Source of the DNA: Valencia hispanica
Lineage: Eukaryota > Chordata > Actinopteri > Cyprinodontiformes > Valenciidae
Direction: 5' to 3'
NCBI GenBank assembly: GCA_963556495.2
Contig: OY747705.1
Coordinates: 34,162,298 to 34,226,297, forward strand
Length of the DNA stretch: 64,000 nucleotides
The position numbers were made by a program, and so were the translations under genes. Shown one piece after another: positions 23,006 to 34,951 of the stretch. The number at the start of each line of letters is the position of its first letter. Within the stretch, counting starts at the first letter, position 1. Under the pieces are notes generated by a model. That model saw only the letters and a list, made by a program, of their open reading frames with translations. It was not told the origin of the DNA and made no database searches.

Positions 23006-25246
23006 AGGGGTTTCCCTCCTCGCTATCCCGTGGCGTCCTGCATCCCAATTTTAATATACAACTTAGACACTCCCACTTATAACATTTTCATGCGACACAC
23101 ATGTAGGGACTTTGGGGTGGGCACACTTTTTGGCATCCAGAGGGGGAGCGGTTCAATCAGCTTCACCTCTGGTGCCGGTGCCCACTGTTAAACCACATAC
23201 AGACACTGAGGGCTTGGGGTGGGGGTTGGGGGATGTGTGGCTGCCTTCCCCACATCCCACCCCTCTGTTTTAAATGCACATTATTACAACACGCATCAAC
23301 ACCATACTCGAGCGGGGGGATGGAGGCTAGGGGTCTTTTCACACCCCTGTTTGCTACGGGCAATCAGGGGTTGGGGTCCGGAGGAGGAACAGGCGGTCTG
23401 GTAGGGGTCCTGGGCTGTCGGGCTGCTTTGCCACTGTGGGGCCCTTGGGGGTCTGCTTGTCTCCGTCCTAGAAGGTAGGGGGTCCATCTCCCGGGTCCGG
23501 GGGCTGGTGGCTCTACTGGGGCATCAGTACCTGGACCTGGGAGCATGAAGTGTGTATGGGGTGTATGAGTGAGGGTACAGCGTCAATTCTTGGGTGTCTT
23601 GGTGAGTTTGTGAGAATGTATGTGTTTAAGAGGGAGGGAACGTCTGACTGTGTCTGTATGTCTGTCTGCCTGTCAGGTTGGGTCTTGGGCTTCCCTCTCG
23701 CCTGGCACACCTCAGGCCTTACATTTAATGGGGGGCCTATTTCCCCTCCTTCACTCCCCGCCGGTGACGGATGCCCCTGCCTACTGGTGCGTCGGTGGTC
23801 AATCCGGTTCGGACCTGGTGCGTGCCTGGCCGGGCCTGGGGGGGCCGATGTGTCGGTCGGCCGATGCGCTGGGCCGATATCTTCCTTTGGTTGGTTGGGG
23901 TACCTCTTTTAGGGGTGCCAGGTTTGGGATTGTTGGGTGGTGCCTGCTCGGTGGCTCGGCGGGACACTGATCCAGCGTCTCTGCTCGTTCGATCACCTGT
24001 TCTGTGCGCACCGTGCGTGGTTGGTTCATCGGTGGGTTGTACCGGCCCTGGCCTTTGTTGGATGCCTGGTCTCTGCGCTCTGCGTTGCGCGGGATCAGGA
24101 CTCGGGAGCTGGTACAACTTGGTGTCCAGGTGCTGGCTGAGCTTGGCCTGGGGATGCTATCCACCCGCTGCGACTACCGGTGGGGCGCCCCGACATGGGG
24201 CAGGGGTGGGGCGCTGGGATGTTGGTGGTGGGGATTGGCCCAGGGTGGTGGTGGGACGTGGCGGCCGGCCGCGGCCCCTGCGGTGCCCTGGGGCCCCTCG
24301 TCGGGCGGTCCCTTGTCGGGTCTCTGCTGGGGGGTGGGACGCCCCTGGGCCCCGGCTCTCCCAGTCCATGGACCGGCCTGCCCTGGCGTGGCTTGTTGCC
24401 GGCGGGGCCCGTGGGCTCGTCACTGCTGCCCCTGGGCCCCTGTATAGTAGCCGCTGGACGTTCCCCTGGGGTTCTCCTTTGCTCCTCTCTTGGGGGATGC
24501 GGTCGTCCCCGCCCGGGTCCACCTGGGGCTCGAGGTCCTTTGGACGTCTTGGCTCCGATCTCCTTCATGTCTGCATTGATTCCTGGGAGACTGATTGATG
24601 CCTGCTCACACCAGCTATCGAACACTCTTATGGAGAAACCTTATATGCACCAGCATGCTAACACACACACATAGATGTGGGGTCTCTGGTGTTTACAGAT
24701 ATATTCTTGGGCTGAGGTTATCATTACTAGAGCTTGATTAATCGGTACCATGAGTTTTTCTGTGACATTGTTGTTGTATTTTTATATCCATTCTTGTGTG
24801 ATGTGGTTGTGTAGTGCTTAGTTCACGATGTTAGCTTTGTTTTGTCAATGTTCCTTTTTCCTGTTTTGCTTTGTTTTTTTCCCCTCTCTCTGCCGTCCTG
24901 TGGGTATGGAGGCAGACTTCAATGTTTTCCTGTGTTTTCTTTGTTCCCTTTCCTCTCTTGTATTTTCAACTCACCCTCTCTCATGACATTTTGTTTCCTA
25001 CCTCTCTTCTTCATCTTCTTTCTTTCTTCCCCTTAATTTTCGGTCTCTGTGTTCATAACATCAGGAAATAAAACCCCCAGCAATTCATAATAAAAATTTT
25101 TCACACATATATCAAGTGGAGTACTATAGCAAAAGCTGTACTGCTCTGCTTGTGAAAGTAAATCTATTGGGCTTCTACTTGGTACTCAGACACCAATTCT
25201 GAGCTCCACACTGCCAAAGAGGACACGTAAAAAAAAAAAGAAAAAA
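23006..25246 (+). mobile_element. 5'-truncated L1 3' UTR unit, copy 2
   Basis: Near-identical to copy 1 (3305-5438) from AGGGGTTTCCCTCCTCGCTA through the GC-rich body to the A-rich end AAAAAAAAAAAGAAAAAA (25229-25246). Small differences include a block around 23725-23770 absent from copy 1. It lacks the extra inverted arm seen at the start of copy 1. No ORF2 sequence is attached. The many long open frames in both strands are low-complexity Pro/Gly/Arg strings and not genes. Confidence 0.85.
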
Positions 25247-25254
25247 GAGAACAG

Positions 25255-25383
25255 GGCTGCACAGTGGTGCAGTTGCTAAAGAAAAAAAAAGGACACAATG
25301 ACCGTGATGAACAGAGTGGGGTTCGAACTGGGAACCATTCAGTTACAAGAGGAGCTCTCCTCCTGAGCCATGGTCGCCCCATA
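25255..25383 (-). mobile_element. SINE fragments (tRNA-like heads), rearranged
   Basis: A short plus-strand GGGCTGCACAGTGGTGCAGT head is joined to a minus-strand tRNA-like head (on + GGGGTTCGAACTGGGAACC, i.e. inverted B-box; ending GAGCCATGGTCGCCCC, the complement of GGGGCGACCATGGCTC). It resembles the SINE at 17750-18067. Broken and composite. Confidence 0.55.
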
Positions 25384-25665
25384 ATTGATAGATCTTGGCC
25401 CAGCAAAAAAGTAGGGTTCCTAATTTCTATTTTGTTTTCACAATGAAAAAAAAAGATAGCTGTGGAAGAGCATCACATATACATTTGATTTAAAACCAGC
25501 ATAAAATGTAAAGGTTGGAAAACATTTGGAATCTCTTTTTTCCAACACTGCAATTTTACAAATAGGTTTCAGAGTCATAAAACTGTCAACAAGAATCTAC
25601 TGCATAGCTGCAGGACTAGATCGGAGGAGGTTGCAGCTTTTTGTGTTGATAGTGGAGATAAATTA

Positions 25666-26382
25666 CCGCTATTTTCGGACTATAAGCCGCTACTTTTTTC
25701 AAACACTTTGGACTCTGTGTCCAATACAATGATGCAGCTAATTTAAAGATTTTTACTGCCTAACAGCCTCCGGGGGCACTATTGCAGGAAGTGCAAAAGC
25801 GAGACAGACATGTGGGGAACATTATGGGCCGAAGAAGACCAGTAGTTTTCATGCACACACCCTCATCATGGAAAACACACGAAGAAATGTATGTAATGCA
25901 GCTTTTAAGTTAAAGGCAATAGAGTTGGCGTCCAACAGGGAAATAGAGCTACTGTGCGTAGGCTTGACAATTATGAATCGATGGTGAGATGCTGGAGGAG
26001 ACAGCGGGAGGAACTGAGTCAGTGTAAAAAGATGACAAAAGCTTTCAAAGGACACAAGGACAGTGACGGCTTTAGTGCACAAGAGGAAGATGAAGATAGC
26101 TACCAATGACTTTTCGAGTAGACGAAGGTGTGTTTTATTTTCTAACCAGGCATGTTACTATGTTGTATTGATGCCATGTGCAGCCTATTTTCAGACAGTT
26201 TTGAAAAGAAACACGTCTTAAATCAAAACCAAAAAAAGTCCTCCTTGTACCGTCTTTCTATGTAAATATCTCATTTTACAATGGCTTATAGTTAGGTGCA
26301 TCCTATATGTACAAAATTTATTTTCTTTAAATTTTAGCTGGTGCGGCTTACATTTGTGTGCGAAATAGTCTGAAAATAACAG
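25666..26382 (+). mobile_element. Pogo-like short DNA transposon, copy 1
   Basis: Terminal inverted repeats: CCGCTATTTTCGGACTATAA at the left and the inverted form CGAAATAGTCTGAAAATAAC at the right. It is flanked by TA (25664-25665 and 26383-26384), as expected for the Tc1/mariner/pogo superfamily. At 717 bp it is too short for a full transposase but keeps the N-terminal coding part. A second copy lies inverted at 28147-28985. Confidence 0.75.
25868..26107 (+). pseudogene. Pogo-type transposase N-terminal fragment
   Basis: The ATG at 25868 opens MENTRRNVCNAAFKLKAIEL, the start of a pogo/CENP-B-like helix-turn-helix DNA-binding domain. The frame is broken. After a stop near 25988 (TGA), the next frame carries RCWRRQREELSQCKKMTKAF and an acidic end (EEDEDS) before a TGA. 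The catalytic DDE domain is missing. It lies inside the short element with matching terminal repeats, so it is an internally deleted copy. Confidence 0.65.
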
Positions 26383-26387
26383 TAAGA

Positions 26388-27225
26388 CATCTCAAGCTGA
26401 ACTGATGTATTCTAGAGTAGAAGCTTTATCCAGTTTCACACAATGAACTAAGAAGAGCTTATTTGTAAATGTCATACTTACAAAGTCTTTCACAGGTAGT
26501 TTTTTTTAGGGATAATGGTTTATTGACATGAGAAAAATGCTTATTGGGACTATATTGCATCACAATATTCACTGGTGAAGTAATGAAGGGGAAAACAACC
26601 TTCAAAATACAGACTTTGGCATGTCTATTGTGCTTCTTGAAATATTAGATTGATAAATGTAAAATAAATCAAGTTTTGTGAATAAAAAAACATATTTACT
26701 TAAAATATGTCAGCAAGACATAAATTCACTGTTCCATAACTCCTAATAACAGAATAACGTAAGTGAAAAGAAAGTATTTTAAACAGAGTTACAACTATTT
26801 CAAGAAAACCTACATGAAAGCACAATATTAGGTGGAGTTTCAGTCCTTCCATGAAGATGCATGACATGCATGCCAAGAGTCAGCAAGATAATGTTTCATT
26901 TATCCTCCTCACCAGGATTTCCAGTGAGTGGGATGTCATTTGAACTGTTTAAAGGTTGTGGACATCATTCACCACTCCTGAAGACTTCTAAGCCATCTCT
27001 CTCCTCATCCATTCTTCTTCTTTCTCCCACTTGTTGTTTCTTAGTGTTTTATGTGGCTACTGTGCTGCTAGATGCTGACAGCTATAAGAAGTTCCTTCTT
27101 CTGTTCCGGATCCAGTTCAAGAAGAAAAGGTATTTGGAAATAATGCAAAACATGATAAAACTAGTAGTTCAGGGTGATCTTAAACTGGGATACAGAAATG
27201 TAGCATTCCCACTGTGATTAAAAGG
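26388..27225. other. No gene recognised
   Basis: AT-rich. A 118-codon open frame at 26861-27217 has no recognisable domain and looks like a chance frame. Confidence 0.5.
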
Positions 27226-27995
27226 TTCATTGTTAGGTTCTGTGTCTTTTGGTTGCTGTGTGTTTCTCACCTTCTTCACAGGGGTGTGGCAGGCAGCTCT
27301 GAGCAGGTGCAGATCGCTGAAGCTCATCACCTACCAGCTTCATAAGGGGAGCGGGTGCTGCAAGCTGACGCCAGATGGTTCTCGCAGTCAGCGTGGTACT
27401 AGGCCAACTTCCTAATGAAAACCCAAGTAAGATTTTTTCCTTCATGTCATTCGGATCCTCACCTGAGTTATCTTCCCGCAGATCCACTTGCCTTCGTTCC
27501 AAGACTCCTGGATTCTTCAGTTCCGGATCTCCTCACCTCTCCAGCATTAATTCTGGCCAGCCTCTGCAACACCTCCCCTCTGGTACCCTCTCTATCCGTC
27601 CTGGGTGTCGATCGCTCGCCTGCCCGTCTGTCTGCCTTTTTGTCGCCTGCTCCAAGTAAGATACAATGTCTGACATTAGCATTCTGGTTATTCTTAACAT
27701 CCTCACCATTTCTGGATTACGGCTCCAGTCCTCCACCAGCTCCAGCACCTGCAACAACAGTCAGTATCCACCCACTGAGACCGACAGACCACAGATTCCT
27801 ACTTACCTCACCTCCAAGATCAAACCACCAACTGTAAGCTCTACGATTTCATCATATCATTCTCTCTTAAACTGAAATTTAACTTTCCACTTACCTCTCC
27901 TCAGTTCCAAGTTCCCCGTTCCTGGTGCTTCCTTCCTGGTTCTCCCGAGACGACCTTTAAAAACATTCTTAAATAAACTTTACTACTCCTTTAAT
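27226..27995. other. Unassigned C/T-rich block, possible TE UTR
   Basis: C- and T-rich with repeated CTCACC, CTCCAC and TTCCTTCCTGG motifs. It ends with AATAAA (ACATTCTTAAATAAACTTTA) near 27970. Composition and the terminal polyadenylation-like signal suggest a retroelement UTR, but no coding motif supports a family. Confidence 0.4.
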
Positions 27996-28146
27996 CGTGT
28001 CTGTTGCCATGCTGTTAGAGTCTACCAAACAATCATGTCATTCATAGCATTAAACCAAAGGCCCGAGGGACATTGTCCTGGAACAAAAGAGATAAAAACA
28101 CAAACTTCCTTGTTTTAATGAATCCATTTAGGTACAAATTTAGCTA

Positions 28147-28985
28147 CCATAATTTTCGGACTTTTGAGCGCACCTGAATATAAGGGGCATGTTTTCATGT
28201 TGTAACATGGGATACTTACACAGAAAGACGGTACACAGAAGATTTTTTTATTACCTCCACCAGGAGGTAAGGTTTTCGTGCCCGTTTGTTTGTCTGTTAG
28301 CAACATAAATCAAAAAGTTATGGACGGATTATGATGTGATGAAATTTTCAGAAAAGGTCCCCAATGGGACCTGGGAAAAATTGCGTGGTTGATCTGACAT
28401 GAACCATGTATCCACCACCCAACCAGCAGTGCTGACCTCCACTCCTCTGTGCCAGATGGCTCACAAGCCGCTCCCCTGGCGCCGCAGCCCTGAATCTTCA
28501 CATTCTGCTGGAAGAGCACAGCCGTGTGTCTAATTAACTGACATTTTATTGGAAAAGTACTGAAAGTTATATAACATGGGGATGGGGGGTGATTGGCCCT
28601 GGCGGAGGTTTGAGTGCTCTTCTAGGTTTTAATTTAAGACGTGCTTTTTTTTGCCCCCCAAACTCTGCCTGAAAATCGGCAGCACGGCACCAACACAACA
28701 GTGACATGTCTGGTTAGAAAATAAAAGATATTTTAGCTACCACACATGAAGTTGTGTTCTTCAGTGTCTTTGTCCTCCGAAAGCTTTTGTTGTATTTTTA
28801 CACTGACTAAGTTCTTACCGCTGCCTCCAACGTCTCACCATCAATACCCTACATGTCTTTCTCACTTTTGCGCGTCCTCCTATTGTGCTCCCCGGAGGCC
28901 ATAATTTCTTGGCCGCATCGTTCTATAAGACGCAGTTTCCAAAATGAGTGGAAAAAAGTAGGGGTAGATGGGCAGAAAATTACGG
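28147..28985 (-). mobile_element. Pogo-like short DNA transposon, copy 2, with nested insertion
   Basis: Left end CCATAATTTTCGGAC, right end GCAGAAAATTACGG, flanked by TA (28145-28146 and 28986-28987). Internal blocks match copy 1 in reverse orientation: CAGAAAGACGGTAC (about 28221) and TTTAATTTAAGACGTG (about 28630) correspond to the complement of CACGTCTTAAATC and GTACCGTCTTTCT in copy 1. The interior is interrupted by a 375-bp foreign repeat at 28251-28625. Confidence 0.7.
28251..28625 (-). mobile_element. Nested dispersed repeat (CAGACAAACAAAC family)
   Basis: Begins TTACCTCCACCAGGAGGTAA and ends GGCGGAGGTTTGAGTGCTCT plus TCTAG. It carries, inverted, the TTTGTTTGTCTGTTAGCAAC and AAAGTTATGGACGGATT signature shared with 21329-21505. 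Its insertion point is defined by continuity of the flanking pogo-like sequence with copy 1. Confidence 0.7.
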
Positions 28986-29179
28986 TAAGTCTTAATACTA
29001 GAGATAAATTAAGTAAAATAAAGTTCTCTCATTCTTCTCAAACTCTAAATCTAACGATTTGCCAAAAAATATAAACAATAATTAAAGTTTCCAGTTACCA
29101 AAACATAAATAGTTCCCTTGAGGAAACTACTTTTCCCACTGTACTAAAATCTATTATCAATCAAAATAAGCTTTAAGAC

Positions 29180-29770
29180 AGAAAAGGTGGAAGGTGGTGT
29201 GTTTTTAGACCTACTCAATATCTTTGACATGGGTAATCATGTGGTGGTACTAATGAAATTGAAACAGTATAAATAAATGAATACCATAAGTTGGGCCCTC
29301 CCAGCATGTACGTGTGGACGTCTAACACTGAATATGAATATATGTTGTTTTTCTCAATAAAACAAAGCAAAACAAGTTACCCCTTAGTTACTGTAACAGG
29401 AGAAACTGTTGAAAATGTTTGAGTTAAGATATCTTGGCATGATTTTAGATTCTGGACTGTTTTGTTCTAAGAAACATGCCACACAAACTATAGTCTGTCT
29501 ACTTTTAGATCTATATGAAATTCATTGACAACACAAGGTTAAAAAATCCTTATATGGACAACTATTACCTTATTTCATTTTGGATACAAGCAAAAAAAAA
29601 CCCACAATAACACCTCTAGAATCTCTTCATAAGCAAGCACTATTCAGGATTATTAGTAATGTGGCCTCTCCACCTCGGAAAAGGTTCAAGTTTCAATTAA
29701 TGTCTGATCAGATGGTCAGGACAACAAGGTCAATGGCCAATGTACCATACCAAAACAAAAAACATTAGGA
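29180..29770 (+). pseudogene. Decayed LINE reverse transcriptase remnant
   Basis: At about 29190 the translation gives GVFLDLLNIFDMGNH, a damaged copy of the LDLSKAFDTVNH RT block (first catalytic Asp). After a deletion, LRYLGMILDSGLF near 29440 matches the KYLGVxLDxxL block that follows the YxDD box. Near 29600, ITPLESLHKQALFRIISN resembles the next conserved C-terminal block. The YxDD region is missing, as are both ends. Clade not resolved. It is unlike the L1 and L2 elements elsewhere in the window. Confidence 0.5.
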
Positions 29771-31515
29771 TAGTCTGTATTTAACCCAACACGTAGTTAA
29801 ACCAATGCAAAGACTTGAAAAAATGTCCCTAGGTATTTTTTTATAGGAATACAGAAAGACGTGTCAGTAATAAAAAAAGGAAAAGGAAAACCAACTCAAA
29901 ACACAGCTACATTAGACTCTACTTGATTTGATATTATCAGAAGGATAAGGGTTAGGTACAGGGTAACAAGTTTTTATGTTCAATGTTCTATACATTGTTG
30001 TTTGACAGCTTCAGATGGAAATTAGCTCTAAAAGCTAAAGTCTGTTACAAAGCATCTTTTCTTTTTTTTATTAATGTCCCTGTCAAATAAATTAAATAAA
30101 CAGAAATAAATTAAAGGTATATTAAAGCATTAAAATCAAAGATATATTTACTGATAACTGAAATATGAATGTACTTTCAATGCTTTATTTACAAGAATAA
30201 AGCATAATACAGGAATAAATCATATACATAAATAATAACAAATCAACAAAAATATTTTTTATATGATGCAGTTTGATAGTTTGCTATACACTGTGCACTC
30301 TAAGTTGAAAAAGCCCCATTTTGTTTTTTTGTTTTTTTCATGTTCTAATCTTCAATCTTGGCCACAAGGTTAGTACGTTTGTGAGAGCTATCCCTTTATA
30401 ATGAGTTTATTGTATCCATGTGTGGTGTGGTTTTTAATTGATCTGCATATATTTTAAAAGAACTTCACACATTAGATTAGATATAATTCAGACTGTTCAG
30501 ACATGTTGGTGTTTTTAACCCAAATGGTTATTTCTTTTACATATGCTCGAACCTTTTTTCACATTCCCTCTGTTTGATACTCTTTCTCACTCCTTATCCT
30601 CAGAGGTAGGTTTGTCTTAAACTGTATTTTGTGATCAGTACTGTTTTGAGTCTCAACACAATAAGGTCTCAGATGTCGATTTTGTTTTACTTGGTAAAAA
30701 GATTAGAAGCATCTGTTTAGAGGCTTTAGGGCTTACACGCACTTCTGGTTGGCTGGCTGGCAGATGCTATTTTTTTTAAAGACAGGTAGTTAGAGACTTG
30801 AAGCCACGCCTGGGTTAGTCTTGATTATTACCTGGATGTCTAATTTAACTTCATTCCATAATCCAGGCCAGCTAAATCAAAACATCAGAACAATGTCGTA
30901 AGATCAATAAAGTTCTAAGTTTTGCCCATGGAAAACATCTACTTTTTAATCCCAGTTATTTGATAAGATCTCAAAACTCCTAAACAATTTTCTATTATCA
31001 ATAATACAAGTGATGATTTGATTTATGCTGTCTAAACTGTCAAATCAATAATTTGTTCAACTTTGTAAGAGGTTAATGGCAATTTTCCTCATCTGATCGA
31101 CCTTGGTAGATGAAATTTCAAACGTCAGCAGTAACCTCAAGCTTCAAGTTGGGCTCCAGTCTTCATGCAGAACTCTTTTAAAGGGCAGATCTCCTATATC
31201 CAAACTCATATTCCTTACTTTACACTTAATTTAAAAACTGTTCCTTAAAAATTCCACAGTGAATTTGGTTTCTCTTTTAAGAAGCTAGCAAGTCATCAGG
31301 CGTTAATCATTTGTTGCACAAGCAGTGGATATAAAACGTGTAAAATACCATGGTGTTTCGCCAGTTTTTTTTTTTTATATAAAAAAAGGGGACCAAAGTA
31401 ATCATTTCAGAACTTATCCTGCCTATAATGTGACTTATAGTATGTACAACAAAAAGGAATTGAAATCTTTTAGGGGGAAAATGAAATCAAACAAAAACTA
31501 AAATACTGCAGTCAC
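29771..31515. other. No gene recognised; AT-rich
   Basis: Long AT-rich stretch with short open frames only. Nothing recognisable on either strand. Confidence 0.5.
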
Positions 31516-31684
31516 ATGAGAGACTGTTGACAGGTTGATAGTCCATTGCAGAGCAATATATTGGCACACAGGGCAAACAACCACATGTACACAATTACAT
31601 GCAGAAAGACTGCAGGCCGGGATTTGAACCCAGGACCTTCTGGCTGCAAAACAACAGTACTACCATCTGTTCCACTGTGCAGCT
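31516..31684 (-). mobile_element. tRNA-like SINE fragment
   Basis: On the minus strand, GCTGCACAGTGGAACAGATG is followed by an inverted-sense B-box (GGGTTCAAATCC) and the CTGCAGTCTTTCTGCATGTA body typical of a widespread fish repeat. It is diverged, with no clear target duplication. Confidence 0.55.
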
Positions 31685-32745
31685 CTATATTATAAAAACA
31701 AAGCTAAATATTTATTCTAGAAGTATTAACATAAGATGCATGGCAAGATCATTACATACATATGGGGTAAAACAGGTGGAACACACAAAATCTCAACTGT
31801 AATTAACTGTAAATCATATTCTGCTTTCTGTTTTGATGATGTCTTAATTCATGTTTTCATTTATTTATGTTTTTACAAGTTATTGTTGGTTACAGGGTGT
31901 ATTACCTGTACTTTTCTATTACTGTTGCAATGACTTAAACTTTATAGTTTATCCTAAAGTACTTTATAATCACTCTATAAAGAAAATCTTGCTTTTGCCA
32001 TAGAAACACCAGGAGGGAGTTTTTCCTGAAATCAGATAAAGAGAAGTGGGTTGCACAGTCAATAATGTTCCCAAGAGCTTTTACTGCAGGGAAAAAGGGA
32101 ACACAATCACAAAACAGCTCCAAGAGAATAATGCATGTACTGTAAGACTGTGTTCTCTTTCCAGTAATAAAACCAGATGACCCACTGATAATGAACTATG
32201 GCGTAAAGACCTACTTCTGTAAACCTTAAGTGGAGAATTGCATTTGACACAGTCTGTCTTTATATTTCTAAGGACAGAACAGCAAGTGTTTGAGCTCAAA
32301 ACACTTTTTTTCCCCCAATGATCTACAAATATGAAAACAGACCAGGTGGTGAAGTTGCCCATTCAGAAAAAATCCGAGTTTACACTGCCAGTCAGGAACA
32401 TACAAATTAGAATCTTGAAAAAGAATGGATATGCGTATTTTACACCTGGGAAATAAACCTCAGCAGGGGTGCTGTTCTATAAAAGAGCAATTCTTAATGT
32501 GGACACTACCATCAACCCACTCATTAACTAAATAATATAAACACCACATGAGTAATTTATTTGGGTGATTTCCTCTTATCCTTTAATGGAAATAAGTCTA
32601 CTGTAATTTAATCAGGTTTGATAGTCAATGAAAATGTTGCCAATTGTGAAGCAAAAACCCAAATATATATAGTGGCTATTGCCCAAATGCTAGACTTCAC
32701 ATTTTAGATTCGTAGGACCTGTACACCACAGCAAAAGGTGATGCA
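31685..32745. other. No gene recognised
   Basis: AT-rich, no recognisable features beyond short A/T runs. Confidence 0.5.
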
Positions 32746-32840
32746 TTTGCAGTATATCTGTCAACCTGCTTTAACCTCTGTAGCACTTTGAGATTTGATT
32801 TCAAATGTACAGTGCGTTATAAATAAAATTCATTATTGTT
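32746..32840 (+). mobile_element. LINE/SINE 3' tail
   Basis: TAGCACTTTGAGATTTGATT followed by ACAGTGCGTTATAAATAAAA and ATTCATTATT is a standard CR1/L2-like 3' terminal hairpin and short repeat tail. No coding part is attached. Confidence 0.55.
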
Positions 32841-33533
32841 TATATTTCCAATCATAAGTTTAATGTATCCTTACGCCCCCCCCGGTATTCTGTCTCAGAG
32901 GGTGGTAAATTGCCCAGAAGGTCTACATACAAACAAGGAGAACTTAAAGACGCTATTATGTAGCAATTGGACAGAATTTTGGATATTAATTTAGTACATT
33001 TTCATGTGTCTCCTTACCTTTGCCTTTCAGGGTGTGATAGGGTGTTGTGCCAGCTCCTTCCAATCAAGAGCAATTGAGGCAGCTTAAAACAGGAGTGGTT
33101 ACCTGGAGCAGATGACAGATGGTTAAATTCTACTGAAGGGTAATCAGACCACCTCTCACTTCCTTTGTTCCTTAAAGAGTTGTTACTTATCTTCCTCTGA
33201 GTTTCTTCCTAGTAGTTCCTTCAATAATCCTCGTACGTCCAGTTCCTTCCTCGTTGATAAACCTATCATTGACGAGCATCTGAGCTCCTGGAACGGTCCT
33301 GAGCTTTTCGTGCCACTCCTCTGACTGCCCTCCTGGGACTTACCAGTTCGATCACACCAAACCTATCTGTCTGTCCACCCTCTAAGCTTGTCCTTCACCA
33401 AGGAATATCCTAGAGTCAAAGGGAAAGGAAATTTGGAGTTATCCATCAATCACACTTTCTGCCGGACACAACCTTACAGGATCCGCTTACCTTCTCTAGA
33501 CCTCTGCTCTATATCACCGTAAGAATCCAGATT
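32841..33533. other. Unassigned C/T-rich block
   Basis: From about 33000 the sequence becomes pyrimidine-rich (CCTTTGTTCC, GTCCAGTTCCTTCCTCG) and resembles the block at 27226-27995 in composition. It may be UTR of an unidentified retroelement. No coding motif. Confidence 0.35.
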
Positions 33534-33846
33534 TCTATTTATTACAACTGGGCTTGCTATATACAAAAAGCCCTCCGCTGGGTTCATTTTGATAAAGATA
33601 ACTGCGATTCATGGGTAACCATTGAATAGGCCACCAGTGGCTTGCATTTGGGCTCAGTTGTTTGTGCTGCTGTAACCTCTCCAACCATACACCCTAACTT
33701 AATTGTCAATCAAACTATTAAAATTTGGACACAGTTCAGGAGGCATTTTGACCTAAAATATACCTCTCTACATGCCCCCATTTGGGGTAATCATAATTTC
33801 CCGCCTGCCTCCCTAGATGCATCTTTTCAACTATGCCACTCAAAAG
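33534..33846 (+). pseudogene. L1 ORF2 C-terminal fragment
   Basis: A short L1 ORF2 piece from the region after the RT thumb: YYNWACYIQKALRWVHFDKD, then SGLHLGSVVCAA, IWTQFRRHFDLKYTSLHAPI and GNHNFPPASLDASFQL. These blocks are typical of the L1 ORF2 C-terminal half. A TAG interrupts it near 33627. It ends abruptly before the L2 LINE begins. It does not overlap a preserved part of the L1 at 5436-7623, so whether it is the same family is unknown. Confidence 0.75.
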
Positions 33847-33929
33847 TACATTTTTCTAAAGAAACAATCAATAAAGAGAGAATCCAGATCTCTCTCCTAC
33901 AACAAAAACCTCCTAACTATTGCAACACA

Positions 33930-34523
33930 TTCAGTCCACCCACATAAGCCGGTCCTGTCTGACCACTTCTTAATAACTTTTGAATTTACTTTAACTGACC
34001 ATCTTAAATCTGAAAGAAATTTTAATTATAGTAGAGCTTTATAGGACAATGCTGTAACAATTTTTAAAGAATCTGTTCCATTCTTACTTTCCTCAGTGTC
34101 TCAGAGTAACACAGTGGATGGCAGCAATTCTATCTCTAACCCTGGTCTGGTTCACAGCGTTACGTCCTCATTGCGTTTGGCATTAGATAGTGTAGCCCCC
34201 TTAAAAAGGAAAGTGGCTAGCCATAGGAGGCTGACTCCTTGGTTTAACGCAGAATTCCATACTTTAAAGCAGAATACTAGAAAGTTGGAGAGAAAATGCC
34301 ACTCTACACATCTAGAGGATTTCTATTTAACCTGGAATAACAGTCTACTGCTGTATAAAAAGACCCTTAGACAAGCTAGAACAGCAAATTTTTCATCATT
34401 AATAGAGGCGAATAAAAACAATACTAGGTTTCTATTTAGTACAGTTGCCAAACTTACACAAAGTCATAGCTCTGCTGAGCCAACTATTCCCCCAGCTCTT
34501 AGCAGTGATGATTTTATGGGATT
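33930..34523 (+). pseudogene. L2 ORF2, part 1: end of endonuclease and linker
   Basis: Begins near the endonuclease C-terminus (KPVLSDHFLITFEF, with the conserved SDH of APE-type endonucleases). After a TAG near 34042 it continues with the linker before the RT: LDSVAPLKRKVASHRRLTPW, KLERKCHST, LLLYKKTLRQARTANFSSLI and FLFSTVAKLT, all typical of L2-clade LINEs. It is cut at DDFMGF by the LTR element. The N-terminal endonuclease motifs are missing, consistent with 5' truncation. Confidence 0.85.
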
Positions 34524-34948
34524 TGAAGAGATAAAAATTCTGTAAATGTTGTATGAGGGTTTAATTCTGTTGTGCATGTGGCAACACTTAGAAACAGTGA
34601 ACAATCAAGAAGAATGTGGTACATCATGTGTGCCTTGTGTGAAGAAGCTGTGACCATTCTGTGAACGAAGATCTATGTGGGAGGAGTTTCCTGCTACCTC
34701 TTGTTTCAATAAAAACCTTATGCTGACATAAAGCTGTGCTCAGTTACTAGAACTTAGTCCAGTGAACGATGTCTCGCTGTTAAAATATATAATTGTTGTT
34801 TGTTGTTCTTATTGCTCCTTTTAACAGAAAGGAACGAGCACGCGGGAAGGTGAAATGAGAGCTCAGAGAGAGCCCAGCGTCATAAATTAAATGTGTGTCT
34901 GTTCCTTTAAGATAGGCTTTAAATTTGAGTAAAAACACCCTTCCAACA
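34524..34948 (+). repeat. 5' LTR
   Basis: Starts TGAAGAGATAAAAATTCTGT and ends CACCCTTCCAACA. Contains the polyadenylation signal AATAAA at 34708-34713. By eye it differs from the 3' LTR by about ten substitutions, a roughly 8-bp indel near 34589 and a 3-bp indel. Confidence 0.92.
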
Positions 34949-34951
34949 AAA

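Noticed and set aside
26861..27217. 118-codon plus-strand frame
   Set aside because: No recognisable domain, no copies, biased hydrophobic/serine composition; chance frame.
27226..27995. C/T-rich blocks (also 33000-33530) considered as exons of a host gene
   Set aside because: GT/AG-like dinucleotides are frequent by chance, frames are short, and no conserved protein is readable; more like retroelement UTR.
29580..29768. Open frame considered as a host small protein
   Set aside because: It fits the C-terminal block of a decayed LINE RT and lies in line with an upstream damaged RT motif.
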